NCBI GenBank assembly: GCA_903854805.1
Contig: CAINXK010000387.1
Span: 13,025-77,024 of the forward strand
DNA from: an uncultured Anaerolineae bacterium
GTDB taxonomy: Bacteria; Chloroflexota; Anaerolineae; Anaerolineales; Villigracilaceae
Length of the DNA stretch: 64,000 nucleotides
Direction of reading: 5' to 3'
This document shows positions 1 through 9,440 of the stretch, piece by piece. Numbering within the stretch: position 1 is the first letter of the stretch; each line of letters opens with the position of its first letter. The notes beneath the pieces were generated by a model, which was given only the letters and a program-made list of their open reading frames with translations, was not told the DNA's origin and ran no database searches. Position numbers and translations under genes: made by a program.

Positions 1-48
1 CCATTCCTGGGGTACATCTGCAGCTCCATCCGTTACGATACGCAGCAT
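1..48 (-). CDS. DegV family protein, N-terminal fragment
   Basis: Only the first 16 codons lie in the window; the gene runs off the left edge. The peptide MLRIVTDGAADVPQEW matches the start of DegV-family proteins, whose N-terminus typically reads M-x-x-I-V-T-D-S-x-x-D-L-P. DegV proteins bind fatty acids and in Gram-positives present them to fatty acid kinase. The start is supported by a strong AAGGAGAA ribosome-binding site. It lies 55 bases downstream of the ECF sigma gene on the same strand and is probably co-transcribed with it. The family call rests on a very short segment. Confidence 0.6.
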   Translation of the reverse strand, partial: MLRIVTDGAADVPQEW

Positions 49-103
49 CTTATTCTCCTTGGGCTTAGTATTTGATCGAACTCGAATGCTCGATTGTTAA
101 AAA

Positions 104-658
104 CTAGTCGCTGTAATCATCAACATTGCCAATTTCATCTCGCAAGGCCAGAAGGGTGCGGTGGTACAGGCTTTTAACCGCGCCTTCACTGCGCCCCATA
201 ATCTCTCCAATTTCAGCGTTGGACATGTGTTCAACGAATTTAAGGATCAGTAAAGTCTGACGTTCAGCTGGTAGGCCACGGATTAACTTGAGCAGGGCTT
301 CCTGCTGTTGGTTGTGCACCAGGCTGGATTCTGGCGCGTCCCCTTTGGCGATTAGCGGTGTCTCCGATAAGGGGATTTCTTGCTTACGGCTGCGGTCACG
401 GTGCCAGTTGGCCACCAGATTGTGAGCAATGCGATAAAGCCAGGCAGAAAACGGAACACCGCGATCGGTATAATTGACGATGTGGTTCATCGCCCGCTGG
501 AATACGCGCGCCGTCAGGTCTTCAGCATCGTTTACATTACCGGTCCGGTAATATACGTAGTTATAAATTCGATCAATATAGCGTTCGTAAATCAACCCAA
601 ACGCGTCCCTGTCGCCTTGTGCCGCGCGTGTGAGAACTTCTTCATCAGTGAGATCCAT
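104..658 (-). CDS. ECF-type RNA polymerase sigma factor
   Basis: A 184-aa sigma-70 family protein of the extracytoplasmic-function type. Region 2 (about residues 10-80) contains the typical aromatic/acidic stretch DAFGLIYERYIDRIYNYVYY followed by NDAEDLTARVF. Region 4 (about 120-175) has the helix-turn-helix NAEIGEIMGRSEGAVKSLYH. There is no region 1 or 3, as expected for ECF factors. The start has GAGG five bases upstream. No anti-sigma gene is adjacent on the upstream side; downstream is a DegV gene, so its control partner is not visible here. The promoter must lie in the roughly 450-base divergent region shared with uvrA. Confidence 0.88.
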   Translation of the reverse strand: MDLTDEEVLTRAAQGDRDAFGLIYERYIDRIYNYVYYRTGNVNDAEDLTARVFQRAMNHIVNYTDRGVPFSAWLYRIAHNLVANWHRDRSRKQEIPLSETPLIAKGDAPESSLVHNQQQEALLKLIRGLPAERQTLLILKFVEHMSNAEIGEIMGRSEGAVKSLYHRTLLALRDEIGNVDDYSD

Positions 659-1106
659 AACTGCCTCGAAGGAAAAATTTCAGGCAGGTTACAGATATCT
701 TAACCCTGCCGGTGAAAAATAGTTTCAATATTGCGAGTATAACATGCTGAATGATCCGTATAGCCCAAAAATTAGGGTCATCCCGATATCAGGAAGCTGG
801 GGTTTGGCATTTGCGACCTGGAGCTATGGCAGAGTCATGAAATGCGGATTTATTTTTTCGCGGCTGGTATAATTATTGTTTGTCGAAGTCTGAATTGACA
901 GAGTTTTGTGAGGTAAAAAACAAAACAAATGTGCTACAATTGATTTGTCTACAAATATACTTGTTTTTATCTTATCTGAGCTCGTAGCATTTCCGACAAG
1001 ACTATCGTTAGAAAATCGCAGCAGCATATCGATTCGTGATTGGATATTTTGTGCAAGCAGAATATCCTGACCTGTTTTCGTTCCGTTCCTTTATCTCAAA
1101 CTCCCT
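659..1106. other. Divergent intergenic region between sigma gene and uvrA
   Basis: This 448-base AT-rich spacer separates the divergent sigma and uvrA genes and must hold both promoters. A 7-bp inverted repeat GGATATT/AATATCC (1042-1048 and 1061-1067, 12-base loop) lies 40-65 bases before the uvrA start. No LexA-type box was recognised. Open frames across it show no family resemblance and lack ribosome-binding sites, so no gene is called. Confidence 0.5.
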
Positions 1107-4040
1107 ATGACTCATAATGTTATTCGTGTAGTTGGCGCGCGCCAACATAACTTGAAAAATATCACGGTTGAAATCCCGCGTGATAAGTTCGTCGTTATTA
1201 CAGGCCTTTCTGGTTCTGGTAAATCGTCACTGGCTTTCGATACTATTTTTGCAGAGGGCCAGCGGCGATATGTTGAGTCGCTTTCTGCGTATGCGCGACA
1301 ATTTATTGGGCAAATGGACAAACCGGATGTGGATTATATTGAAGGTCTGTCCCCGGCGGTGTCCATCGACCAGAAATCAACCTCGCATAATCCACGTTCC
1401 ACGGTTGGAACTGTAACCGAGATTTATGATTATTTGCGTCTATTGTATGCGCGAGTTGGAATTCCACACTGTCCCATCTGCGGGCGGGAAGTGGTCAAAC
1501 AATCTGCGCAGGAAATTGTAGATGCCATCGAAAATCTACCAGAAGGTCTGCGGATCATGTTGCTTGCGCCAGTCGTGCGAGGCCGCAAGGGAACCTACCA
1601 GGCCGTTTTTGAAGAAGTACGTAAGTCTGGCTTTACCAGGGTGCGCGTGGATGGCGTTGCTTACAACCTTGATGATGAGATCACCCTGGATCGTTACAAA
1701 ATCCATAATATCGATGCGGTGGTGGATCGCCTGGTTATCAGCCGCCCGGCTACAGAAGAAGATGAGAAAAGTGCTCGTACGCGTCTGACAGATTCGGTTG
1801 AAACTGCGCTTAAGTTTGGCGAAGGGTATGTTACCGTTCAAGTGCTGGATGGGCAGGGTCAGAAGCAGAAGGGTGAGAGTAAGAGCGCAGGTGAGACAGA
1901 TGTGGCGACTCACGATTTGTTCTTTTCGGAAAATCTGTCCTGTCCTGAACACGGCGTCTCTTTGCCTGAAATTGAACCGCGCACCTTTTCCTTCAACACT
2001 CCACATGGGGCTTGCCCAGACTGCCAGGGCCTTGGCGCAAAGCTGGAGATTGACCCAGACCAGGTTATCGACTCGGAAAAATCGCTGGCGGATGGTGCCT
2101 TAATCGCGATGGAGTGGAATAACGTTCGCGAAGATGGTAACCCTGGTTATTATTGGCAGATGTTGGAGGCCATGTCGCACCATTATCACATTGACATGAA
2201 TAAGCCTTTTAGAGAATTATCGCAGGAGCACCAAAACCTCGTATTGCGTGGCACTAATGGCGAAAAAGTCCGCGTCCACTATCACAATCGGGAAGGGCGC
2301 TCGGCTACTTTCGATGCTGCATTTGAAGGCATGATTGGTAATTTGGAACGCCGCTACCGCGAAACGAACTCAGATTTTATTCGCAATAAGATTTCTGAAT
2401 TTATGACCAACCGTCCTTGCCCTACTTGTGGGGGCAAACGACTACGGCCTGAGGCCCTGGCCGTCACGGTGGCCGATGCGAACATTTTAAAGATAACTGA
2501 ATGGCCAGTTTTACATTCGCTGGAATGGGCGGAGAAGCTTGCAGGGAAAGATTCCCCGCTGACAGCGCGGCAAATGGCTATTTCAGAACGGATACTGAAA
2601 GAAATCATTTCCAGGCTGGGTTTTTTAGTAAATGTTGGCCTCGATTACCTGACTCTGCATCGTTCGGCGGCCACGCTCTCCGGTGGAGAAGCACAGCGCA
2701 TCCGGTTGGCAACCCAGGTAGGTTCGCGTCTGGTTGGTGTTTTGTATGTGCTTGATGAGCCTTCCATTGGCCTGCACCCACGCGACAATGATCGCCTGCT
2801 GACCACCCTGAAGGGTTTACGGGACCTGGGCAATACGGTGTTGGTTGTTGAGCATGATGATGAAACCATTCGTACGGCTGATTGGGTCATTGACCTTGGC
2901 CCAGCTGCGGGCGCGCATGGTGGTGAGGTTGTTGCAGAAGGCACGCCAGAACAGATTCTGGCTAATCCGAAATCGTTGACCGGCGCATACCTTTCTGGTC
3001 GGTTAAGGGTTCCGGTTCCCAAGGAGCGCCGTGCCGGAAATGGTAAGTTGCTGACCATCGTAGGCGCGCGCGCAAACAACCTTAAGAACATTACTGTTAA
3101 TATCCCGCTCGGGAAATTAATCTGCATCACAGGTGTCTCAGGTTCGGGAAAATCGACCCTGATGACCGAAATTTTGTATAACTCGCTGGCCGCCAAACTG
3201 AACGGAGCGCGCACAACGCCTGGAGAGCACGACCGGATCGATGGGGTTGAATACCTGGATAAAATTATCGATATCGACCAGTCTCCCATTGGGCGCACGC
3301 CTCGTTCAAATCCGGGTACGTATACCGGCCTTTTTGACGAGATCCGTAAACTTTATGCAGAGCTACCGGAGAGCAAGATCCGTGGTTATAAACCTGGACG
3401 ATTCTCTTTTAATGTGCACGGCGGACGCTGTGAGGCTTGCCAGGGGCAGGGTATGCTGCGAATTGAGATGCAGTTCTTACCGGATATTTATGTTCCCTGT
3501 GATGTTTGCCATGGCACTCGTTTTAATCGCGAAACGCTGCAGGTGCACTTCAAAGGTAAGTCAATTGCCGATGTGTTGGATACAACCGTGGAAGAAGGCG
3601 TGGAATTGTTCTCTGCATTTCCCAATATGGTCAATAAACTTGGCTTGCTGCAGGAAGTGGGCCTGGGATATGTCAAAATTGGGCAGCCGGCCACGACGCT
3701 TTCGGGTGGAGAGGCACAGCGTGTCAAGCTGGCCAAGGAATTATCTCGTCGGGCAACTGGCCGGACCTTGTATGTATTGGATGAACCTTCGGTGGGCTTG
3801 CATGCAGCTGATGTTCACAAGCTGATCGAAGTTATTCAGCGCCTGGTAGATTCTGGGAACTCAGTATTGATTATTGAGCACAACCTGGATATTATCAAGG
3901 TGGCCGACTGGGTTATTGATCTTGGCCCTGAAGGTGGAGATCGCGGTGGTATGTTGGTTGCCGAAGGTTTCCCTGAGCAGATCATGCAAGTCGAAGAGAG
4001 TTACACAGGCCAGTTCCTAAAGGCTCATGTGAATTTATAA
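1107..4040 (+). CDS. uvrA: Excinuclease ABC subunit UvrA
   Basis: A 977-aa DNA-damage-recognition ATPase of nucleotide excision repair, which loads UvrB onto lesions. It carries the tandem ABC architecture: Walker [10 protein letters not shown] at residues 33-41 and GVSGSGKST near 675, and signature LSGGEAQR near residues 523 and 864. Zinc-binding cysteine pairs are visible: CPICG (~122), CPTCG (~438), and CEAC/CDVC (~776-803). Length is slightly above the usual 940. No clear Shine-Dalgarno precedes the ATG (CTCAAACTCCCT), although the N-terminus aligns well with the family, so the start is probably right. It stands alone; uvrB and uvrC are not in the window. Confidence 0.98.
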   Translation: MTHNVIRVVGARQHNLKNITVEIPRDKFVVITGLSGSGKSSLAFDTIFAEGQRRYVESLSAYARQFIGQMDKPDVDYIEGLSPAVSIDQKSTSHNPRSTVGTVTEIYDYLRLLYARVGIPHCPICGREVVKQSAQEIVDAIENLPEGLRIMLLAPVVRGRKGTYQAVFEEVRKSGFTRVRVDGVAYNLDDEITLDRYKIHNIDAVVDRLVISRPATEEDEKSARTRLTDSVETALKFGEGYVTVQVLDGQGQKQKGESKSAGETDVATHDLFFSENLSCPEHGVSLPEIEPRTFSFNTPHGACPDCQGLGAKLEIDPDQVIDSEKSLADGALIAMEWNNVREDGNPGYYWQMLEAMSHHYHIDMNKPFRELSQEHQNLVLRGTNGEKVRVHYHNREGRSATFDAAFEGMIGNLERRYRETNSDFIRNKISEFMTNRPCPTCGGKRLRPEALAVTVADANILKITEWPVLHSLEWAEKLAGKDSPLTARQMAISERILKEIISRLGFLVNVGLDYLTLHRSAATLSGGEAQRIRLATQVGSRLVGVLYVLDEPSIGLHPRDNDRLLTTLKGLRDLGNTVLVVEHDDETIRTADWVIDLGPAAGAHGGEVVAEGTPEQILANPKSLTGAYLSGRLRVPVPKERRAGNGKLLTIVGARANNLKNITVNIPLGKLICITGVSGSGKSTLMTEILYNSLAAKLNGARTTPGEHDRIDGVEYLDKIIDIDQSPIGRTPRSNPGTYTGLFDEIRKLYAELPESKIRGYKPGRFSFNVHGGRCEACQGQGMLRIEMQFLPDIYVPCDVCHGTRFNRETLQVHFKGKSIADVLDTTVEEGVELFSAFPNMVNKLGLLQEVGLGYVKIGQPATTLSGGEAQRVKLAKELSRRATGRTLYVLDEPSVGLHAADVHKLIEVIQRLVDSGNSVLIIEHNLDIIKVADWVIDLGPEGGDRGGMLVAEGFPEQIMQVEESYTGQFLKAHVNL

Positions 4041-4123
4041 AGAAGTATAAAAATTTCCAAACCAAGGGCACTTTGATGTATATTGCCCCGTTCCAGACAA
4101 TTTTCAGGTAGAATACAATTGAC

Positions 4124-4143
4124 AGGCAGGGTGCAACCTGCCT
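4124..4143 (+). other. Small hairpin in the 5' region of the LysM gene
   Basis: A 7-bp stem AGGCAGG/CCTGCCT with a 6-base loop lies between uvrA and the LysM gene, followed by TTCTTACTG. It could be a weak uvrA terminator or a leader hairpin. No long U-tract follows, so the role is uncertain. Confidence 0.3.
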
Positions 4144-4170
4144 TCTTACTGTGAATGAAAGGTAAACCTA

Positions 4171-5010
4171 ATGACAGGCGACAATCCGACTCCTCCCAAG
4201 AAACCATCCAAGGTGCTGCTGAAACCCATGGCATCATCATTATCCAAAGATCCGGCATCAACGATTTCATCTTATCGTAAGCGTCAACAAGTGGGCCCAT
4301 TTGTTATTTGGGGACTGGTCGTGCTGATGCTGGTTGCCGGTATTATTTTGTTGGTGGTCTGGTTGGCCAATGGTAACGGGCCCAAGATCACTTTGTTTGC
4401 GACTGAGACTCCCACGACCACAGTTACCCCAACCTCAACCAGTACGTCAACATTTACTCCAACTGTTACCGAAACACAGACGCCTACCCAGACGATCCCA
4501 CCAACTCCGAGCGAACCGTTTGAATATACAGTTCAGGAAGGTGACTACCTCTCCACAATTGCGGAAAAGTTTAGTCTGGGAGACTTTGGTATTCAAAAGT
4601 TGTTTGTTTTGAATCCGGAAATTGATCCATCCACAGCCAATGTCAGCATTGGCCAGAAGATTAAGATTCCGAATCCGGATTATCAACTGCCGACCAACAC
4701 GCCGATTCCTCCCAATTTACCGATTGGCACGAAGATCAATTACATTATTCAGGCAGGAGATACGATTGCTGGGATTGCATCCTTGTTTAATAGTACCTTT
4801 GAAGATATTCTCAAAGAGAACAAGATCACCGATGCGAACAAGATCTTCGTTGGGCAGGCAGTTGTTGTGCGCGCCAACCTGGTAACCCCGACCAATCCAC
4901 CTCAACCGACCATCACTCCTGGGGCATCTCCAACACCACCATCACCCTTTACCCCAACTCCACCCGGTGGAGTTGCAGCGCCAACCGTGACGGCTTCACC
5001 AACCAAATAG
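4171..5010 (+). CDS. Membrane-anchored protein with two LysM domains
   Basis: A 279-aa protein likely anchored in the membrane and binding peptidoglycan outside it. Residues 1-41 are cytoplasmic and basic. Residues 42-66 form one transmembrane helix, 78-115 a Thr/Pro-rich linker. LysM domain 1 spans about 118-168 (YTVQEGDYLSTIAEKF) and LysM domain 2 about 191-235 (YIIQAGDTIAGIASLF). A second Pro/Thr-rich tail ends the protein. There is no catalytic domain, so it is more likely a wall-binding adaptor than a hydrolase. GAAAGGT lies about 8 bases before the ATG. A hairpin terminator follows immediately. Confidence 0.85.
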   Translation: MTGDNPTPPKKPSKVLLKPMASSLSKDPASTISSYRKRQQVGPFVIWGLVVLMLVAGIILLVVWLANGNGPKITLFATETPTTTVTPTSTSTSTFTPTVTETQTPTQTIPPTPSEPFEYTVQEGDYLSTIAEKFSLGDFGIQKLFVLNPEIDPSTANVSIGQKIKIPNPDYQLPTNTPIPPNLPIGTKINYIIQAGDTIAGIASLFNSTFEDILKENKITDANKIFVGQAVVVRANLVTPTNPPQPTITPGASPTPPSPFTPTPPGGVAAPTVTASPTK

Positions 5011-5017
5011 TTAACTG

Positions 5018-5041
5018 CCTGCCACTAGAAATGGTGGCAGG
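5018..5041 (+). terminator. Terminator after the LysM gene
   Basis: Perfect 8-bp stem CCTGCCAC/GTGGCAGG with an 8-base loop starts 7 bases after the LysM stop codon and is followed by a T-rich stretch (TTTCCATGTTTTTT). Confidence 0.7.
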
Positions 5042-5071
5042 TTTCCATGTTTTTTGGGCATGTTTTTGGAC

Positions 5072-5100
5072 TGGACAAAAACCCGCCTCTCGTGTAGAAT
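5072..5100 (+). promoter_or_regulatory. Promoter of rpsT
   Basis: A -35 hexamer TGGACA (5072-5077) and -10 hexamer TAGAAT (5095-5100) are separated by exactly 17 bases, 41 bases before the rpsT start. Each differs from the sigma-70 consensus at one position. Confidence 0.65.
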
Positions 5101-5140
5101 TTAGCCCCGTTGTACTGGAATCATTTTCGGAGGAAATACT

Positions 5141-5404
5141 TTGGCAAACATTAAGTCTCAGATTAAGCGCAATCGCCAGAATGAAAAACGCCGCTTGCGC
5201 AACCGTACTTTTCGCGGTGCTGCTCGTGCTGCCGTTCGTGATGCTCGCGCCACTATTGAAACAGGCAAGCCTGATCCGGCAGTTGTTGTCGCAGCCATTA
5301 GCCGCCTGGATAAAGCAGTTGTGCAGGGTGTTATTCACAAGAACAATGCTGCCCGTCGCAAGAGTCGCCTGATGAAGGCGATGGCTGCGGCACAGACGAA
5401 GTAA
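5141..5404 (+). CDS. rpsT: 30S ribosomal protein S20
   Basis: An 87-aa basic protein (MANIKSQIKRNRQNEKRR...) of the small ribosomal subunit that binds 16S rRNA, with the normal S20 length and helical, Lys/Arg/Ala-rich composition. The start codon is TTG, chosen because the next residues ANIKS are the conserved S20 N-terminus and CGGAGG lies 7 bases upstream; there is no ATG nearby. A UUG start is also known for E. coli rpsT, where weak initiation supports autoregulation. It has its own promoter and terminator, so it is probably monocistronic. Confidence 0.95.
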   Translation: MANIKSQIKRNRQNEKRRLRNRTFRGAARAAVRDARATIETGKPDPAVVVAAISRLDKAVVQGVIHKNNAARRKSRLMKAMAAAQTK

Positions 5405-5430
5405 GTTCACTTATTTCTGTTGTCACTTAT

Positions 5431-5453
5431 GGCGGGAGCTTTGCGCTTCCGCC
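5431..5453 (+). terminator. Terminator after rpsT
   Basis: Stem GGCGGGAGC/GCTTCCGCC (one G-T pair) with loop TTTGC begins 27 bases after the rpsT stop and is followed by TTTGTG. Confidence 0.6.
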
Positions 5454-5681
5454 TTTGTGATTCCCAGGGTTGGGTCTGGAGTCCTGGATAGCAAACCGTA
5501 ATTTGTTTGCAAATAAAACCAACCAGGCGGGTGGACCAGACTTTCCAATTGACTAGCATCGTGGGCGGTGGGCAGGCTTCTGTGGGTTGGCGCTGGTGGG
5601 ATAGCCGGGCCAACCAGGGCTTTTGTCATGTCGAAAGTCACTATTTGGTTTTTCCAAAGGTCATAAGCCCGCGCTTAGCTC

Positions 5682-5698
5682 TTTACGGATGTTATAAT
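5682..5698 (+). promoter_or_regulatory. Extended -10 promoter of argS
   Basis: A perfect TATAAT (5693-5698) is preceded by TG one base upstream (TGTTATAAT), the extended -10 form. No good -35 is present at the right distance. Transcription would start near 5705, about 25 bases before the argS ATG. The rest of the 5454-5680 spacer holds nothing recognisable. Confidence 0.55.
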
Positions 5699-5730
5699 CG
5701 CCATTGAGAAATCATTCCTACAGGTGAAGT

Positions 5731-7560
5731 ATGTTTGAATTAGAGCAACACGCCATCCAGACAAAAATCCAGGCCTTTTGTGCCGATAATGACATCCCCG
5801 AGACAGACCTGAAATGGGCCCCCATTCCTTTTATGGGAGAATGGGGCATATCTGTCTCATTTTTTCAGATGGCGGCCAATGAGGCCAAAGCGGGCAAGGG
5901 TAAAGGTCTGCCTGTGCCGCAGCGTGCAGCGGAAATGGCAGAACAGGTTCGGGCTTATATTGGCTCCATTCCAAATATCAGCCATATAGAAGCGGTTAAG
6001 GCTTATCTGAATCTTTACTTTTCCACGCCAGAATACGCATCGAGAGTGGTCGACACCGTTTTAGCGGACGGGATGTGCTTTGGAGCCGGCGAGAAAAAAA
6101 ACGAGCGTGTGATGGTGGAGTATGCACAGCCGAACACACACCATTCTTTTCATATTGGACATGCGCGCAACACCATGTTAGGCGAGTCGTTGGCTAGAAT
6201 CGTACAGTTTGCAGGGTACGAGACCATCCGCGCTTCCTACCCGGGCGATATTGGTCTGGGTGTCATTACTGTTATATGGGCTTACGATAAATTTTATCGG
6301 GGAAAAGAACCGCTTGGTGTTCATGAGCGTGGACAATGGCTTGCCAATATTTATGTTGAAGCCACCCGCCTGCTTGAAGCCAAGGACGCTGAAAGCGTAG
6401 AAGAAAAGAGCCGCCGGGAAGGATATGATCTTGAACGGCGTGAAATGTACAGGAAGTGGGATGCTGGCGATCCGCAGGTGCGCAAGCTTTGGCTGGAAAC
6501 TCGCGAGTGGAGCTTGCAGGAATTACGTGACATCCTGGATCTACTGGATACGAAAATTGATGTCTGGTTTTTTGAGAGTGAAGTGGATGAACCATCCAAG
6601 GCGATCGTCGATGAATTGATTGCAAGGGATATTGCAACCGATGAGCGACCCAACGGTGGCGCAGTAATTGTCAAGATAGATGAGAAGCTGGGCCTGACCA
6701 AGGAAAAGTATCGCACGAATGTTATTTTGCGCTCAGATGGAACTACTCTCTATTTGACAAAAGACCTGGCTTTGGCCAGGGTGAAGTTTGAACAATATCA
6801 CGTTGATCGCTCAATATATGTGATTGACGTACGCCAGTCGCTGCATATGCAGCAGACATTTGCCATTCTCAAACTGTGGGGTTTTCCTCAAGCAGAGAAG
6901 TGTTACCATCTTTCATACGGGTATGTCAGCTTACCTGAAGGTGCCATGTCTGCGCGTCGTGGGCGGGTGGTCCTATTCAAGGAAGTCTATGACGAGGCCA
7001 TCCAACGCGTGCTTGCAGTCATTGCGGAGAAGAATCCGGGAATGCCTCAGGCTGAACGTGAAGGCGTTGCCAGAAAAATTGGATTGGGTGCGCTGGCGTA
7101 TTCCATGCTGGCAGTGGATAATAACAAGGATATTGTTTTTGATGTAAACGAAGCGCTCAGCTTTGATGGCCGTACGGGTCCTTATATCCAAAATGCTTTT
7201 GTCCGTGCAAATTCCATTCTGAAAAAATATAGGGCAGAAAAGCAGTTGCCTGAAGATGCTGAGCTGCCTTCTGCAAAATTCGAATATATTTTGACAAATC
7301 ATGAGATTGAGCTAATTGAACAGATCACACGTTTCCCAGCGCTGGTTCAGCAATCTGCAAATGAGTATCGCCCGATGATCATCGCGGCCTATGTTTATGA
7401 TCTGGCAAATACCTTCCATAGTTTTTACCATGCAGTGCCGGTTCTCCAAACCGATGACGAGTCGGTTAGATCTGCTCGTTTGCGGTTGGTTGCAGCCGCA
7501 AAACAAACGATCGCCAATGCCTTGGCGCTTTTGGGCATCACAGCCCCAGAAGTGATGTGA
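5731..7560 (+). CDS. argS: Arginyl-tRNA synthetase
   Basis: A 609-aa class I aminoacyl-tRNA synthetase charging tRNA-Arg. The HIGH motif is at residues 141-144 within AQPNTHHSFHIGHARN. The KMSKS-equivalent loop reads MSARRGRVV, with the divergence usual in ArgRS. The C-terminal helical anticodon-binding domain (DALR type) occupies roughly the last 130 residues. The N-terminal Add-1-like domain is short. Length is slightly above the family norm (about 560-580). The start ATG has AGGTGAA a few bases upstream and an extended -10 promoter close by. The adjacent genes are unrelated. Confidence 0.96.
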   Translation: MFELEQHAIQTKIQAFCADNDIPETDLKWAPIPFMGEWGISVSFFQMAANEAKAGKGKGLPVPQRAAEMAEQVRAYIGSIPNISHIEAVKAYLNLYFSTPEYASRVVDTVLADGMCFGAGEKKNERVMVEYAQPNTHHSFHIGHARNTMLGESLARIVQFAGYETIRASYPGDIGLGVITVIWAYDKFYRGKEPLGVHERGQWLANIYVEATRLLEAKDAESVEEKSRREGYDLERREMYRKWDAGDPQVRKLWLETREWSLQELRDILDLLDTKIDVWFFESEVDEPSKAIVDELIARDIATDERPNGGAVIVKIDEKLGLTKEKYRTNVILRSDGTTLYLTKDLALARVKFEQYHVDRSIYVIDVRQSLHMQQTFAILKLWGFPQAEKCYHLSYGYVSLPEGAMSARRGRVVLFKEVYDEAIQRVLAVIAEKNPGMPQAEREGVARKIGLGALAYSMLAVDNNKDIVFDVNEALSFDGRTGPYIQNAFVRANSILKKYRAEKQLPEDAELPSAKFEYILTNHEIELIEQITRFPALVQQSANEYRPMIIAAYVYDLANTFHSFYHAVPVLQTDDESVRSARLRLVAAAKQTIANALALLGITAPEVM

Positions 7561-7668
7561 CGTAACAGACAAAGTTTGTTGCGAAAGTCAGTAATTTTTT
7601 GGAATGTCACAGGATGCCCTGAATTGGGCGAAGAATCTCCATTGAAGCGCGGGAGTATCTTTGTTGTT

Positions 7669-7696
7669 TTGATTCAAATACAGCTACCGTGATAAT
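7669..7696 (+). promoter_or_regulatory. Possible promoter of the cDPGS-like gene
   Basis: TTGATT (7669-7674) and GATAAT (7691-7696) are separated by 16 bases, about 48 bases before the start codon at 7744. Each hexamer deviates from the consensus. Confidence 0.4.
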
Positions 7697-7743
7697 TGCA
7701 AGAACTTTACTGAAATTCATCTTTTCTGTACAGGAGAATTTGC

Positions 7744-9069
7744 ATGTCACCCATCAAAACCCTCATCATGGGAGCCGCTGGACGCGACTTTCACAATTTC
7801 AATACCTTCTTCCGTGGGAACAAGGATTACGAAGTTGTAGCATTTACCGCCACACAAATCCCGGATATTGAAGGACGCCTATACCCCAGAGAGCTCGCTG
7901 GTGATTTTTATCCGGCGGGTATCCCGATCTTTGCTGAATCTGATCTGGCGGAATTGATCAAGAAACACAACGTTGAACAGGTGGTATTTGCCTATTCTGA
8001 CCTGCCTCATGAGTATGTTATGCATAAGGCTTCACAGGTGAATGCCTTGGGTGCCGATTTCCGTATCATGGGCACAAAATATACCCAGGTAAAATCTACC
8101 AAGCCGGTCATTTCGGTTTGTGCAGTGCGCACCGGCTCAGGAAAATCGCAAACCACACGGCGCGTCTCCCTTATTTTGCGCGAGATGGGCTATAAAGTGG
8201 CTGCCATTCGTCACCCCATGCCCTACGGTAATCTCGTTCGCCAGGAAGTGCAGCGTTTTGCCGATTATGGCGATCTCGATGAGCATGAGTGCACCATTGA
8301 AGAGCGTGAAGAATATGAACCCCATATTGATAACGGTGTCATCGTTTATGCCGGTGTCGATTACGAGAAAATCTTGCGCCAGGCCGAAAAAGAAGTTGAT
8401 ATTATTTTGTGGGACGGGGGCAATAACGACTTTTCTTTCTATGTCTCTGATTACCAGATCGTAGTTGCCGATCCCCATCGTGCCGGTCACGAAAGCACCT
8501 ATTATCCCGGTGAGACTAACGTGCGGATGGCAGATGTTTTCGTTATCAACAAGGTCGACACTGCTGATCCTGAAAAAGTTATCCAGGTGCGCGAGAACCT
8601 TCGCCGCCTAAACCCGGATGCAGTGGTGATTGAAGCCGCATCCCCATTATTCGTGGATGATCCGGCTGCCATTCAGGGCAAACGCGTGCTGGTGGTCGAA
8701 GATGGCCCCACACTTACTCATGGCGAAATGGCCTACGGAGCCGGCTATGTGGCTGCCCGCCGCTTTGGTGCTGCTGAAATCGTTGATCCGCGTCCATTCG
8801 CGGTTAAATCCATCGCTGCCACCTATGTCAAATATCCTCGGACTGGCCCCATTCTGCCGGCTATGGGGTATGGCGAAGCGCAAACCCGAGATCTGGAAGC
8901 CACTATAAACGCTTCTGACGTGGATCTTGTCATCATTGGTACACCGATTGACCTGACACGCATCATCAAGATTAATAAGCCTTACCAGCGTGTGCGCTAT
9001 GAACTTCAGGAGATTGGCCAGCCAACATTGGCAGATTTGCTTATGAAGAAGTTCGGAATGAAAAAGTAA
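7744..9069 (+). CDS. Cyclic 2,3-diphosphoglycerate synthetase-like P-loop GTPase
   Basis: A 441-aa protein of the predicted GTPase family related to cyclic 2,3-diphosphoglycerate synthetase (COG2403 type). The N-terminal 110 residues form a Rossmann-like domain (IMGAAGRDFHNFN). A P-loop VRTGSGKSQTTRRV lies at about residues 126-139, followed by a nucleotide-binding fold with LWDGGNNDFSF and INKVDTADPEK. cDPG synthetase makes a thermoprotective compound in some archaea; in bacteria the family's function is unproven, so the biochemical role is uncertain. AGGAGAA precedes the ATG. A long hairpin terminator follows, indicating a single-gene unit. Confidence 0.8.
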   Translation: MSPIKTLIMGAAGRDFHNFNTFFRGNKDYEVVAFTATQIPDIEGRLYPRELAGDFYPAGIPIFAESDLAELIKKHNVEQVVFAYSDLPHEYVMHKASQVNALGADFRIMGTKYTQVKSTKPVISVCAVRTGSGKSQTTRRVSLILREMGYKVAAIRHPMPYGNLVRQEVQRFADYGDLDEHECTIEEREEYEPHIDNGVIVYAGVDYEKILRQAEKEVDIILWDGGNNDFSFYVSDYQIVVADPHRAGHESTYYPGETNVRMADVFVINKVDTADPEKVIQVRENLRRLNPDAVVIEAASPLFVDDPAAIQGKRVLVVEDGPTLTHGEMAYGAGYVAARRFGAAEIVDPRPFAVKSIAATYVKYPRTGPILPAMGYGEAQTRDLEATINASDVDLVIIGTPIDLTRIIKINKPYQRVRYELQEIGQPTLADLLMKKFGMKK

Positions 9070-9237
9070 GCTGGTCGAAGCCGAAGTAACGTGAATAAGT
9101 GATACCGAAAATGCGGCAGAAGATTTATTTGTGGGTATTTTTGCGCCCAATTGCGCAATAGCTCCCAGCTGTCAAGACTATAATTGAGCAGATCCAACCT
9201 GGCTTGATCGTTATCTGTAATTCAGATTTGGAAGGGT

Positions 9238-9278
9238 AATTTAGAACGGGACGGCAATCTGCCGTCCCGTTCTAAATT
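9238..9278 (+). terminator. Long hairpin terminator after the cDPGS-like gene
   Basis: A near-perfect stem of about 19 bp (AATTTAGAACGGGACGGCA and its complement) with a 3-base loop ATC, followed by TTTG. It lies 168 bases after the stop codon at 9069. Confidence 0.65.
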
Positions 9279-9311
9279 TGCTGGCGGGAATGAGCCAAAT
9301 ATTCAACCCCG

Positions 9312-9339
9312 CGAAGTTTGCCGGACGAAGTTTGCCAGA
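9312..9339. repeat. 14-bp tandem repeat upstream of obgE
   Basis: Two adjacent 14-mers, CGAAGTTTGCCGGA and CGAAGTTTGCCAGA, differ at one base. They sit just upstream of the putative obgE -10 (9374) and could be a protein-binding site or a chance duplication. Confidence 0.45.
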
Positions 9340-9440
9340 CGGCCGGGCATAATGGTACAATCATAAATTGGGGTATAATTTCAATCCTTTTTTTTGTTCC
9401 CGACTGTCAGAACAGTCAGATGAGTGAGAAGTGTAAGCAC

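Larger units (their letters stand above)
9070..9440. other. Intergenic region before obgE
   Basis: The 371-base spacer contains the terminator at 9238-9278, a 14-bp tandem repeat (9312-9325, 9326-9339) and a TATAAT at 9374-9379 that may be the obgE -10. No -35 at standard spacing is convincing. No gene was seen. Confidence 0.5.

Noticed and set aside
824..1027. 67-aa minus-strand frame between the sigma gene and uvrA
   Set aside because: Low complexity, no ribosome-binding site, no recognised motif.
2645..3298. 217-aa antisense frame within uvrA
   Set aside because: Shadow of the well-conserved uvrA coding sequence; no homology or start signal.
5454..5692. Possible T-box leader for argS
   Set aside because: No GGNACC antiterminator motif, and the extended -10 promoter at 5693 places the transcription start after this region.
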